DNA of 33,795 nt from Thermoanaerobacteraceae bacterium (GTDB lineage: Bacteria > Bacillota > Thermoanaerobacteria > Thermoanaerobacterales > UBA4877). The position numbers and the translations under genes are program-made. This document shows, piece after piece, positions 1 to 8,846 of the stretch (its first letter is position 1; every line of letters begins with the position of its first letter). Location of the stretch: the NCBI GenBank assembly GCA_030016635.1, contig JASEJQ010000024.1:1-33795 (forward strand). Direction: 5' to 3'. Under the pieces are notes generated by a model. The model searched no databases. It was not told the DNA's origin and was given only the letters and a program-made list of their open reading frames with translations.

Positions 1-2181
1 GATGATATAAAGTATTTTAATAGAAATACGATTAAGCTTGCCAGATTTATCAAAGATAAATATAACTGCCGATATATAGATGCAATAAAGTGCTTTATAC
101 CACCCGAGGTTGATATTAATGTCAAGAAGAAAATTGTTGTAAATGAAAATGTTAACGAAACAAATTTAAGTAAAGAAGAAAAAGATGTTCTGGAAAAGAT
201 AGTGACAAGTAAATTAAATATAAACGTAAATGATATTTATGAAAGTAAAAAAGTAATAGATAGGCTGAGAAAAAAAGGTGCTATTAGTTTTATGCCTGAT
301 ATAAGCTATGGAATTGGGCACAAGAAGGTTCGTATGGTAAAATTAAGGGATATTTCCTTTGATAACCTGAGTGAGAAGGAAAGGGATTTTATAGAACTTC
401 TAAGAGGAAGAGAATGGATTGCCGCTTCGGAACTCGTAAACAAAAAGGGGATAAGTTATTCTTTTATAAATAGACTGCATAAAAAAGGACTTATAGATTA
501 TGAATATCGAGAATCAAGACGGAGGGTCGAATTTCCTCATATTGTGGAGAAGGAATATCCATTAAATTCTTATCAGTTAAAGACCTTGAGTTGTTATTAT
601 AATGCAAAAGAAAAAGGGAAAAGTAAATTTTTGCTTTATGGTGTGTCAAACAGTGGTAAGACAGATGTATATATGAGAATAGCTCAAAATACGTTGAATG
701 AAGATAAAAGTGTACTTATACTTGTACCGGAGATTTCTTTAACACCACAGCTTATTGCCCGATTTACAAATAGATTTGGTGATAAAGTGGCTGTTTTCCA
801 CAGCAGACTATCGGATGGTCAGCATTTTGATGAATGGGACAGGGTAAGGCAAGGAGATGCAATGATAGCCATTGGCACACGCAGCGCTGTCTTTTTGCCT
901 ATGAAAAACCTTGGTCTGATTGTAATTGATGAAGAGCATGATAATGGATTTAAACAGTCTGATATGTACCCCTTCTATGATGCGAGGGAGATCGCTGAAA
1001 AGAGATGTGAGATAGAAGGCGCTTCATTCATACTGTGCAGCTCGACTCCTTCAATGGAAACTTACTACAAGGCCAGGACTGGTGAGCTGGAACTGCTCCA
1101 TATCCCGGTAAGAGTGAACAATCTTGACGCACCACAGTACTCTATAGTGGATTTGAGAAGGGAATTAAAAAGAGGGAACAAAGGGATTTTAAGTACGCAG
1201 CTTATAACCGAGATTGAAATGTGTCTAAAGAACGGGGAACAGGCTATACTTTTTTTGAATAAGCGTGGTTATGCAAGTTTTGTTATGTGTCAGGACTGCG
1301 GACATATATTTAAATGCCCTCATTGTGATATAACCTTGAGTTATCATTCGGATAGGAAGATTTTAACATGCCATTATTGCAATTATACAAGACCTGTAGC
1401 TCAAAACTGTCCTGAATGCGGCGCTAAGGAACTGGAGTTTAAAGGATTCGGTACACAAAAACTGGAAAAGGAAATTAACAGGTTTTTTCCTGAAGCCAGG
1501 GTTCTAAGGCTTGATAGAGATTCTCTGAAGGGGATAAACAGTTTAAATCAAATTTATACTGACTTTAGAAATAAAAAAGCAGATATACTTATAGGTACCC
1601 AGCTTATAACAAAAGGATTCGATTTTCCGGGTGTAACTTTAGCCGCTGTAATAATGGCAGATATTAATTTGAATCTGCCTGACTTCAGGTCTGCTGAAAG
1701 TACTTTTCAGCTTATAACCCAGCTTGGTGGCAGGGTGGGCAGGGGAGACAAAAGGGGAAAAGTTATAATTCAGACCTTCAATGCTGAACATTATAGCATA
1801 CAATATGCTGCAAAGAATGATTATACGACTTTTTATAAAAAAGAAATAGCGTTCAGAGAAAAATACGGATATCCCCCTTTTGTTCATCTCGGTAGAACTT
1901 TATGTACAGGACTTAATGAAGAGCAGGTTAGAAAAGCGATAGAATTATGGTATAATGATATCGAAAGTAAAATTAATAACAACAGTTTAAATGGCATAAA
2001 GCTGCTGCGTCCTGTTCCGTGTCCTGTGCCCAAAATAAATGATTTTTACCGGTGGCAGATTGTAATAAAAGGTAGTGAAGAGAATGTATTATCCCGGATT
2101 ATTGCGGATAGCTATAATAATATTGAGAAATTTGATGGAGTAAAATATATGATGGATATTAATCCTGTTAATTTGATGTAA
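1..2181 (+). CDS. priA: Primosomal replication helicase PriA, 5' end outside the window
   Basis: PriA is the 3'-to-5' DNA helicase that restarts stalled replication forks. The frame is open from base 1, and the first residues already match the N-terminal DNA-binding part of PriA (a stretch ending CFIPPEV). The start therefore lies left of the window, and the GTG at 202 is only an internal codon; 726 residues are visible. The helicase core shows Walker A GVSNSGKT, the DEEH box in VIDEEHDNGFKQ, and the late motif QLGGRVGRG. Between the two helicase halves sit paired zinc-binding cysteines (CQDC, CPHC, CHYC, CPEC), the hallmark of PriA. The stop lies 11 nt before def, so the two are probably co-transcribed. 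A minor oddity is Asn in the Walker A loop (GVSNSGKT) where GVTGSGKT is usual; the pattern GxxxxGKT is kept. Identification is secure. Confidence 0.96.
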   Translation, partial: DDIKYFNRNTIKLARFIKDKYNCRYIDAIKCFIPPEVDINVKKKIVVNENVNETNLSKEEKDVLEKIVTSKLNINVNDIYESKKVIDRLRKKGAISFMPDISYGIGHKKVRMVKLRDISFDNLSEKERDFIELLRGREWIAASELVNKKGISYSFINRLHKKGLIDYEYRESRRRVEFPHIVEKEYPLNSYQLKTLSCYYNAKEKGKSKFLLYGVSNSGKTDVYMRIAQNTLNEDKSVLILVPEISLTPQLIARFTNRFGDKVAVFHSRLSDGQHFDEWDRVRQGDAMIAIGTRSAVFLPMKNLGLIVIDEEHDNGFKQSDMYPFYDAREIAEKRCEIEGASFILCSSTPSMETYYKARTGELELLHIPVRVNNLDAPQYSIVDLRRELKRGNKGILSTQLITEIEMCLKNGEQAILFLNKRGYASFVMCQDCGHIFKCPHCDITLSYHSDRKILTCHYCNYTRPVAQNCPECGAKELEFKGFGTQKLEKEINRFFPEARVLRLDRDSLKGINSLNQIYTDFRNKKADILIGTQLITKGFDFPGVTLAAVIMADINLNLPDFRSAESTFQLITQLGGRVGRGDKRGKVIIQTFNAEHYSIQYAAKNDYTTFYKKEIAFREKYGYPPFVHLGRTLCTGLNEEQVRKAIELWYNDIESKINNNSLNGIKLLRPVPCPVPKINDFYRWQIVIKGSEENVLSRIIADSYNNIEKFDGVKYMMDINPVNLM

Positions 2182-2192
2182 GGAGGTTTAAA

Positions 2193-2669
2193 ATGGCGTT
2201 GAGAGAAATAAGAAAATATGAAGATGAGATATTGAGAAAGAAGAGCAAGGAAGTCAAAGAGGTTGATGATAGGATAAGGTTATTGATAGATGATATGGCC
2301 GAGACAATGTATAACGCAGATGGGGTTGGTTTGGCTGCACCTCAAGTTGGTGTTCTGAGGAGAGTAATAGTTGTAGATGCCGGAAGCGGACTTATAGCCC
2401 TTGTCAATCCGGAAATTGTTATGGTAGATGGAGAGCAGATAGGTGTAGAGGGGTGCCTCAGTATCCCGGACGTGGCTGGTGAGGTGGCCAGGCCTCAGAT
2501 TGTGACTGTAAGGGGACTTGATAGAAATGGAGAACTTATAGAGATAACCGGTGAAGATTTGTTGGCGCGTGCATTATCCCATGAAATAGATCACTTAAAT
2601 GGGGTATTGTTTATAGATAAGGTAATTAAATATGTAAATATGGAAGATGAGGATGGTATTAAAGAATGA
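2193..2669 (+). CDS. def: Peptide deformylase
   Basis: Def removes the N-terminal formyl group from new polypeptides and works directly after Fmt in the initiator-Met cycle. The 158 residues are normal for the type 1 family. All three signature motifs are present: GVGLAAPQVG (44-53), EGCLS (86-90, metal-binding Cys) and HEIDH (130-134, two metal-binding His and the catalytic Glu). The ATG start follows AAGGAGG at good spacing. The 3' end overlaps the fmt start by 4 nt (ATGA), so translation of the two is probably coupled. Confidence 0.97.
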   Translation: MALREIRKYEDEILRKKSKEVKEVDDRIRLLIDDMAETMYNADGVGLAAPQVGVLRRVIVVDAGSGLIALVNPEIVMVDGEQIGVEGCLSIPDVAGEVARPQIVTVRGLDRNGELIEITGEDLLARALSHEIDHLNGVLFIDKVIKYVNMEDEDGIKE

Positions 2670-3592
2670 AGATTGTATTTACGGGGACGCCTGAGTTTGC
2701 TGTACCAACATTAACGGGACTTATAGCTCATCACGATGTGATACTTGTAGTGACTCAACCTGATCGGCCAAAAGGCAGAGGGAAAAAATTATCGGAATCC
2801 CCTGTAAAAGTATGTGCAAAAGAACATAATATAACAGTAATTCAGCCTGAAAGTCTTAAAAAAAATGATGAAGTGTATAATATTATTAAAAAAGCAGATC
2901 CCGATGTCATAGTAGTAACTGCTTATGGTAATATATTGCCAAAAGAAATTTTAGAGCTGCCACAATATGGTTGTATAAATGTACATGCTTCTCTATTGCC
3001 CAGGTATAGGGGTGCTGCTCCTATCAATTGGGCAATAATAAATGGTGAAAATATAACAGGTATAACAATTATGAAAATGAACCAAAGGCCTGATGCAGGA
3101 GATATTATATTGAGTAAAGAGGTAGAAATATGTGAGAAAGATAATGCACTAACTCTGACGGATAAATTATCGAGGATTGGTGCTGATGCTTTATTGAAGG
3201 CGCTTGACATGATAAAAAATAATGCTGCGGTGTTTAAAATGCAGGATGAAAGCCAGGCTACTTATGCTCCTATGCTTACTAAGAAAATAGGTCATATTAA
3301 CTGGAACAGGTCAATGAAAGAGATAATTAATCTGGTGAGGGGTACATGGCCGTGGCCCGGAGCATATTTTTTACTAAATGGCAAAATGATTAAAGTAATT
3401 GAGTGCAGCAAAAATAAGGACCTTAAAGGTAATCCTGGTGAGGTTCTTGAAGCCAACAGAGAAGGTCTTTATGTGGGGTGTAATGATGGAAGCATAATGA
3501 TAACAGTACTTCAACCTGAAGGAAAAAGAGCGATGAACGTGGACGAATATTTAAGAGGCAACAAACTGGAAAGGGGCACTATTTTAGAATAG
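2666..3592 (+). CDS. fmt: Methionyl-tRNA formyltransferase
   Basis: Fmt formylates Met-tRNAfMet using 10-formyl-tetrahydrofolate to make the bacterial initiator tRNA. It is 308 residues, a typical length. The N-terminal formyltransferase fold carries the catalytic signature INVHASLLPRYRGAAPI (Asn105, His107) and RPDAGDI (Asp143). The C-terminal part, from about residue 205, matches the OB-like tRNA-binding domain (NLVRGTWPWPGAYF). The ATG overlaps the def stop by 4 nt. The priA-def-fmt-rsmB order is common in Firmicutes, although here three membrane-protein genes are inserted before rsmB. Confidence 0.97.
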   Translation: MKIVFTGTPEFAVPTLTGLIAHHDVILVVTQPDRPKGRGKKLSESPVKVCAKEHNITVIQPESLKKNDEVYNIIKKADPDVIVVTAYGNILPKEILELPQYGCINVHASLLPRYRGAAPINWAIINGENITGITIMKMNQRPDAGDIILSKEVEICEKDNALTLTDKLSRIGADALLKALDMIKNNAAVFKMQDESQATYAPMLTKKIGHINWNRSMKEIINLVRGTWPWPGAYFLLNGKMIKVIECSKNKDLKGNPGEVLEANREGLYVGCNDGSIMITVLQPEGKRAMNVDEYLRGNKLERGTILE

Positions 3593-3603
3593 GGAGTGGA
3601 ATT

Positions 3604-4365
3604 TTGTACGGCAGAAAACGGGTTTATATAGGAATTCTTACCATTCTTGCTGTAATTGTTTTGGCCATCTACCTTTTATTTATTTATATAATTGTTACCC
3701 GCAGGATAGGCCTTTATTATTATATAATGATCGGCATTATTGTCTTTTTGACAATATTTATTATAATTCTAATGATGGGGACTCTTGCTGTAGTATTATC
3801 CCTGCTGGGAAAAAAGCCGATTAAGGTATTGAGCGGTTTTATGTCTTTTGCTTTAAATACACTTTATCCGGAGGTTTTGTTCTTTGGCGGACTTTTAGGG
3901 ATAGACAGGGATAAGATAATGAAATCATTTGCAGAGATTAATAACAACATCGTAGCTTCAAAGAATGTAAAGATAGCCCCTGAGGATATCCTTATTTTAC
4001 TTCCCCATTGTCTGCAGAGAACAACCTGTGTTCACAGGATAACTACCAATATAAATAATTGCAGGAGATGTGGCAAATGTGATATAAAGGGATTAATTGA
4101 AATAGCTGAACGTTATGGTGTACACATAGTAGTTGCAACCGGAGGTACTTTGGCACGAAAAGCTGTCAAAAATTATAAACCTAAAGCAATTGTTGCTGTG
4201 GCATGTGAGAGGGATTTAACCAGCGGCATTCAGGATGTAAACGGCATACCGGTATTTGGCATAGTTAATATAAGGCCTGAAGGGCCATGCTATAATACAA
4301 GAGTGGATTTAAATCTTGTAGAAAATGCTGTCAAAAATTTTATTGATAGGAGGTATATACAATGA
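3604..4365 (+). CDS. DUF116 family membrane protein with a Cys-rich cytoplasmic domain
   Basis: This is a 253-residue protein of unknown biochemical role that I recognise as DUF116. Two hydrophobic segments (about 8-31 and 38-67) anchor it in the membrane. The C-terminal part has seven cysteines at 136, 142, 153, 156, 159, 201 and 229, including a compact CxxCxxC in NNCRRCGKCD. That pattern could bind zinc or an iron-sulfur cluster, but this is inference. The start is TTG at 3604, chosen because GGGAG lies about 7 nt upstream and no ATG or GTG gives a sensible N terminus. The stop overlaps the next gene's ATG by 4 nt. Its fixed place between fmt and a zinc peptidase suggests a shared membrane function. 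Confidence 0.85.
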   Translation: MYGRKRVYIGILTILAVIVLAIYLLFIYIIVTRRIGLYYYIMIGIIVFLTIFIIILMMGTLAVVLSLLGKKPIKVLSGFMSFALNTLYPEVLFFGGLLGIDRDKIMKSFAEINNNIVASKNVKIAPEDILILLPHCLQRTTCVHRITTNINNCRRCGKCDIKGLIEIAERYGVHIVVATGGTLARKAVKNYKPKAIVAVACERDLTSGIQDVNGIPVFGIVNIRPEGPCYNTRVDLNLVENAVKNFIDRRYIQ

Positions 4366-5039
4366 TTTTTGATTCTACTTTTATACTTCTTATACCAGCT
4401 ATGATTCTGGCCATTTATGCTCAGAGTAAAGTACAGAATACCTTTAATAAATACTTAAGATATAAAAATGTTCGCGGTTATACAGGTGCCGATGTAGCAA
4501 GAAGGCTTCTTGATTTGAATGGTCTTTATGATGTTCCTGTGGAGACTATAAGCGGTACTCTGACAGACCACTATGACCCCGCAAGAAAAGTTATGAGGTT
4601 ATCAAGAGAGGTATATTCCGGTATGTCCATTGCTGCATTGGGGGTGGCTGCACATGAGACCGGCCATGCCATTCAACATAAAGAGGGATATATGCCTCTT
4701 GCTATAAGAAACAGCATAGTTCCAATAGCAAACTTCGGCTCAAATCTGGCCTGGCCTCTATTTTTACTCGGCTTGATAATGGGCATTACTCCTCTTCTGG
4801 ACTTTGGTATAATTCTCTTTTCAGCGGTTGTTATATTTCAAATAATAACACTACCTGTAGAATTTAATGCCAGTAATAGGGCTATAAAACTTTTAAGATC
4901 GGAAGGTATACTCACTGCTGAAGAAATAGGTCCTGCAAGAGAAGTTTTAAATGCTGCTGCACTGACTTATCTTGCTGCCACATTGACTGCCATACTGCAG
5001 CTCTTGAGATTAATTATATTAAGGGGGAGAAGAGATTAA
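4362..5039 (+). CDS. Membrane zinc metallopeptidase, YugP-like
   Basis: This 225-residue integral membrane protein has the zincin motif HETGH at residues 98-102, where two His would bind zinc and Glu would activate water; a later Glu in VEFNASNRA is a plausible third ligand. Hydrophobic segments lie at about 3-20, 118-140, 145-165 and 197-217. It matches the family of Bacillus subtilis YugP, annotated as membrane zinc peptidases with no agreed substrate. It overlaps the DUF116 gene by 4 nt and abuts the DUF6391 gene with no spacer, so the three are translated as a unit. GATAGGAGG upstream serves as the ribosome site. Confidence 0.87.
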   Translation: MIFDSTFILLIPAMILAIYAQSKVQNTFNKYLRYKNVRGYTGADVARRLLDLNGLYDVPVETISGTLTDHYDPARKVMRLSREVYSGMSIAALGVAAHETGHAIQHKEGYMPLAIRNSIVPIANFGSNLAWPLFLLGLIMGITPLLDFGIILFSAVVIFQIITLPVEFNASNRAIKLLRSEGILTAEEIGPAREVLNAAALTYLAATLTAILQLLRLIILRGRRD

Positions 5040-5663
5040 ATGTATCTACTCTTTCTCATCTTATTTCCCGTTTTGATATTTGTCCTGCTTAATCTCATAA
5101 TATTACCTTTTCAATTTACGGTTCGTTCTCTTGTAAATGTAATAACGGTTCCAAAAGAGATATTTCGCGTAGCTGTTAATAAAAGGGTAAGGCAAAATCA
5201 TGCGCTGGAGCATGCCACAATAAATGTTATAGAGGAAAAATACGGTACACTTTTTAACCTGAGTGGGTATGCTCTTGAAGATGGCTTTATTATAAGAGGC
5301 AATGCTCCAACTGATATGGTGTATGAAGCAGCTGCAATAGGACAGAGAAGGCTTAAGAGAGGAGAACGGTACCTTGCTATACACAAAAGATGCGGTACCA
5401 GTCTTGCAATCACAAATCTAATTGCATCTGTTTTGTTTCTTATACTGTTGTTAAAGTATGGTTATTTTAATCTGCTGAATATAGTTATTGCCATTCTGGC
5501 TGCCAGCATGATTGGACCTTTTTTTGGTAAATATGTTCAGCTATATTTGACTACTGCACAGGACGTCGAAAATATGGAAATAATAAATATAATATATAGG
5601 AACCAGCCAATGAGCTTTTGGAATATAAACAATGAATATTTCGTACAAACACGGAGGATTTAA
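5040..5663 (+). CDS. DUF6391 family membrane protein with a HALEH motif
   Basis: This is a 207-residue protein of unknown function, recognised as DUF6391. It has an N-terminal hydrophobic segment (about 2-28) and two more at about 122-138 and 145-165. Between them is a soluble stretch with NHALEHATINV (residues 53-63). His54-x-x-Glu57-His58 fits HxxEH, the zinc motif of inverted zincins such as M16 peptidases; metal binding here is inference from the pattern alone. It begins directly after the YugP-like gene stop and ends 2 nt before rsmB. Confidence 0.78.
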   Translation: MYLLFLILFPVLIFVLLNLIILPFQFTVRSLVNVITVPKEIFRVAVNKRVRQNHALEHATINVIEEKYGTLFNLSGYALEDGFIIRGNAPTDMVYEAAAIGQRRLKRGERYLAIHKRCGTSLAITNLIASVLFLILLLKYGYFNLLNIVIAILAASMIGPFFGKYVQLYLTTAQDVENMEIINIIYRNQPMSFWNINNEYFVQTRRI

Positions 5664-5665
5664 AA

Positions 5666-7009
5666 GTGGAAAATGCAAGAGAAGCGGCATTAAACATTAT
5701 TAGTGATGTATTAAAATCAAGTGGTTACCAGTCCTTTGACCCTAATAAAGAACTTAATATTAATTTATCTGACAAAAGAGACAGGAGACTGGCTCTGGAA
5801 ATAGCATATGGGGTAATTGAAAGAAAAAATACACTTGATTATATTCTGAAACAATATATCTCAAGACCAATAAACAAAGTGGATATTGTTGTGCTTAATA
5901 TATTGAGAATGGGGCTCTATCAGCTTATTTATCTTGACCGTATTCCACCATCGGCAGCGGTAAATGAGTCTGTAAATATGGCTAAAAAATATAGCAATGC
6001 CGGTTCAGCTAAAATGGTTAATGCCGTATTGAGAAACTTCCTTCGCAATGATGGTTTTTATAAACTTCCACCACAAGATGATAAGGTAAAGTATCTTTCT
6101 ATAGTTTATTCACATCCTGAATGGCTGGTAAAAAAGTGGCTTGATGAATTTGGATTGGAATTTACAGTTGGCCTTCTGGAAGCTGATAACAAAAGGCTCC
6201 CTCTTACTGTTCAGACGAATGTATTGAAAATGGAGCCTAAGTTTCTTATAAGCAAGTTGAAAAATGAAGGAATTGATGCAGAAGGAGGCAACTATCTTGA
6301 GGAAGCTATAATAATAGAGAACTTTAGTAGACTTGAAAACCTTCAATCCTATAAAGAAGGACTGTTTTACATCCAGGATGAGGCATCAATGCTTGTGCCT
6401 CATATTCTGGATCCCAGAGAAGGTGAATTCATAATTGACGTCTGCAGCGCACCTGGAGGGAAAGCCACTCATATAGCTGAAATTATGAGAAATAAAGGCA
6501 ATATTCTGGCAATGGATGTTTATGCTCATAAGCTTGATATTGTAAGAGAAAATGCAAACAGACTTGGAATTGATATTATAAATACACAGCTTTTTGATGC
6601 AACTGAGATTGACAATAGTTTAATAAGCAAAGCTGACAGAGTATTGGTGGATGCTCCTTGCTCTGGTCTGGGTACTATACGACATCGACCCGACATGAGA
6701 TGGAATAAACGAATGGATGACATTAGAAAAATATCGGGCTTACAGAAAATTATTTTATTAAATGCATCTAAATATGTAAAAAAGGGAGGTATATTGATAT
6801 ACAGTACCTGTACTATTGAAAAAGAAGAAAATATAGATGTCATAAATGAATTCTTAAGAGAAAATAATGACTTTGAACTTATGGATTTTAATGACTTGCT
6901 GCCACCCAATCTTGTACTGAGGAATTCAGGTATGGGTTACATAACCATATATCCCTCTCTTAATCTGACCGATGGATTTTTTATTGCAAAGATGTACAGA
7001 AAAGGTTAA
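5666..7009 (+). CDS. rsmB: 16S rRNA (cytosine-967-C5)-methyltransferase RsmB
   Basis: RsmB methylates C967 of 16S rRNA using SAM. The 447-residue protein has an N-terminal NusB-like RNA-binding domain (about 1-140, with ILRMGLYQLIYLDRIPPSAAVNESVNMAK) and a C-terminal RsmB/Nop2 methyltransferase domain. Visible motifs are the SAM-binding DVCSAPGGKATH, then DAPCSGLGTIRHRPDMRW and YSTCTIEKEEN, whose two cysteines are the release and catalytic nucleophile residues of the family. The start is GTG at 5666, 8 nt after GGAGG; no better start is near. Confidence 0.96.
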   Translation: MENAREAALNIISDVLKSSGYQSFDPNKELNINLSDKRDRRLALEIAYGVIERKNTLDYILKQYISRPINKVDIVVLNILRMGLYQLIYLDRIPPSAAVNESVNMAKKYSNAGSAKMVNAVLRNFLRNDGFYKLPPQDDKVKYLSIVYSHPEWLVKKWLDEFGLEFTVGLLEADNKRLPLTVQTNVLKMEPKFLISKLKNEGIDAEGGNYLEEAIIIENFSRLENLQSYKEGLFYIQDEASMLVPHILDPREGEFIIDVCSAPGGKATHIAEIMRNKGNILAMDVYAHKLDIVRENANRLGIDIINTQLFDATEIDNSLISKADRVLVDAPCSGLGTIRHRPDMRWNKRMDDIRKISGLQKIILLNASKYVKKGGILIYSTCTIEKEENIDVINEFLRENNDFELMDFNDLLPPNLVLRNSGMGYITIYPSLNLTDGFFIAKMYRKG

Positions 7010-7035
7010 ACTGGTATATGAATTGTACGAACATA

Positions 7036-7044
7036 TGATATAAT
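7036..7044 (+). promoter_or_regulatory. Possible extended -10 promoter before rlmN
   Basis: The 54 nt gap between rsmB and rlmN contains TGATATAAT, a TGn extension followed by a perfect TATAAT. No good -35 box is present, which extended -10 promoters can tolerate. The expected start of RNA would lie about 13 nt before the rlmN ATG, leaving room only for the weak GGTGAT ribosome site. It could be an internal promoter in the long operon or chance. Confidence 0.33.
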
Positions 7045-7063
7045 TAAAGAAAACGGTGATAAA

Positions 7064-8095
7064 ATGGAAAAGAAGAATATAAAGGATTATACGCAGAATG
7101 AATTAAAGGAAATAATAGCTGATTTAGATGAACCGGGATATAGAGCAGGACAGATATTTGGCTGGTTATATAAAGATGCAGATGATTTTGAAGCTATGAC
7201 CAATTTATCCAAGGAATTAAGGACAAAACTGAATGAAAGATTTTATATTTTTAAATCTAACATCATAGATGAAAAAAACTTAACGGACTCTACCAAGTTT
7301 TTGATTACTTTAGAAGATAACAACCTGATCGAGACCGTATTACTTAGATATAAGTATGGTTATACTTTGTGTGTGTCCAGCCAGGTGGGGTGCAAAATGG
7401 GTTGCGGATTCTGCGCTTCAACGATTAATGGATTTGTGAGAGACTTAAAGCCTGGAGAAATGGTTGAGCAGATTATGCTGGTAGAGAGACATAAAAATAT
7501 ACGTGTATCAAGAGTTGTAATTATGGGGAGTGGTGAACCGCTGGATAATTATGATAATGTCATGCGCTTTATAAGGATCATTAACGATAAAAATGGGATA
7601 AATATAGGTGCAAGACATATAACTATATCAACATGCGGCATAGTACCTGGGATTTATAAGCTGGCTGACGAAAAGCTGCAGCTTACTCTTGCGGTATCAC
7701 TTCATGCCGCAATGGATGAAAAACGTCTTGCTATAATGCCGGTGAATAGGGCATATCCCATAAAGGATATTATTTCTGCAGTTAAATACTATACAGAACG
7801 TACTAATCGAAGGGCTACATTTGAGTATTCTATGATAAGGGGATTTAATGATACTGATGAAGATGCAGAAAAACTTGCTTTGTTGATAAGGGGGATTCTT
7901 TGTAATGTGAATCTTATACCGATTAATAGCGTAGAAGAGACAGGATTTTTGCCTTCAGTTTCTGAAAGAGTAATGAAATTTAAGGACAAATTAGAGGAAT
8001 TTGGTATTAATGTTACTATAAGAAGGTCACTGGGTGAGGAAATTGATGCCGCATGTGGTCAGTTAAGAAGAAGTTATTTAGAGAAACAGGAGTGA
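7064..8095 (+). CDS. rlmN: Dual-specificity 23S rRNA/tRNA adenosine-C2 methyltransferase RlmN
   Basis: RlmN is a radical-SAM enzyme that methylates C2 of A2503 in 23S rRNA and A37 in some tRNAs. It has 343 residues. The 4Fe-4S cysteines are C110, C114 and C117 in VGCKMGCGFCAST, and the second conserved Cys used in the methyl-transfer mechanism is C331 in DAACGQLR. The GEPLDNYDNV segment is the GEP-type SAM-binding motif of the family. It is followed by the phosphatase-kinase pair, the same order as in Bacillus subtilis. The stop lies 5 nt before the phosphatase ATG. Confidence 0.96.
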   Translation: MEKKNIKDYTQNELKEIIADLDEPGYRAGQIFGWLYKDADDFEAMTNLSKELRTKLNERFYIFKSNIIDEKNLTDSTKFLITLEDNNLIETVLLRYKYGYTLCVSSQVGCKMGCGFCASTINGFVRDLKPGEMVEQIMLVERHKNIRVSRVVIMGSGEPLDNYDNVMRFIRIINDKNGINIGARHITISTCGIVPGIYKLADEKLQLTLAVSLHAAMDEKRLAIMPVNRAYPIKDIISAVKYYTERTNRRATFEYSMIRGFNDTDEDAEKLALLIRGILCNVNLIPINSVEETGFLPSVSERVMKFKDKLEEFGINVTIRRSLGEEIDAACGQLRRSYLEKQE

Positions 8096-8100
8096 TTTTT

Positions 8101-8832
8101 ATGATAAGCAATGCTGTTTCAGACATTGGCATGGTGCGGGATAAAAACGAAGACAGTTTCTATATTTCCAGTTGCAGCGACCCATATAAGCTATACATTG
8201 TTGCAGACGGGATGGGCGGACACAATGCTGGTGAAGTAGCAAGTTCGCTGGCAGTAGATACAGTTAAGCAATTTTTTGATAAACATTATGAATCTTTGCA
8301 AAAAACTGATGAAATGATAGAAAAATTTATGAGAGAGGCTATAGCCAACAGCAATGCTTGCGTTTTAAATGAATCACAGCTGCATCTGGATGAAAGCGGT
8401 ATGGGTACCACCATGACCCTGCTTTTAATTGAAAACAATAAGTTTTATATAGGCCATATAGGGGATAGCAGAGCATACCTTATCAGAGATAATACTATAG
8501 AGCAAATAACAGAGGATCACTCACTGGTAACTCAAATGGTAAAAGAAGGCAAACTTTCGGTGACTGAGGCAAGATACCATCCTTTAAAAAATATAATTAC
8601 AAGAGCTCTTGGCATAGATCTTGACATAAATATTGATGTTTATATTCGTGATGCAAAACAGGGGGACATAGTAATTTTATGTACTGACGGGTTGTCAAAT
8701 ATGGTAACAGATGCAGAAATCTTAGAGGAATATACAAAAAATGATATAGTTACAGCCAGCAATAATCTTGTTAAGTATTCCAATGCACGGGGCGGGTACG
8801 ATAATATTACTATAGTAGTAGTCAAGTGCTGA
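8101..8832 (+). CDS. prpC: PP2C-family Ser/Thr protein phosphatase (PrpC/Stp type)
   Basis: This phosphatase reverses phosphorylation by the neighbouring PrkC kinase. The protein is 243 residues, typical of bacterial PP2C. Metal-binding motifs appear in order: VRDKNEDS (Asp14, Asp18), VADGMGGHNAGE (Asp36), GDSRAYL (near 121), CTDGLSN (Asp196) and GGYDNITIVVV (Asp234). I start it at ATG 8101, after AGGAG. A longer frame from 8053 would overlap rlmN by 43 nt and add residues unlike the family. It is translated 14 nt ahead of prkC, as in other Firmicutes. Confidence 0.94.
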   Translation: MISNAVSDIGMVRDKNEDSFYISSCSDPYKLYIVADGMGGHNAGEVASSLAVDTVKQFFDKHYESLQKTDEMIEKFMREAIANSNACVLNESQLHLDESGMGTTMTLLLIENNKFYIGHIGDSRAYLIRDNTIEQITEDHSLVTQMVKEGKLSVTEARYHPLKNIITRALGIDLDINIDVYIRDAKQGDIVILCTDGLSNMVTDAEILEEYTKNDIVTASNNLVKYSNARGGYDNITIVVVKC

Positions 8833-8846
8833 TTGAGGTGATTTGA

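Noticed and set aside
202-204. GTG at 202 as the priA start
   Set aside because: The frame is open to base 1 and upstream residues match the PriA N-terminal domain.
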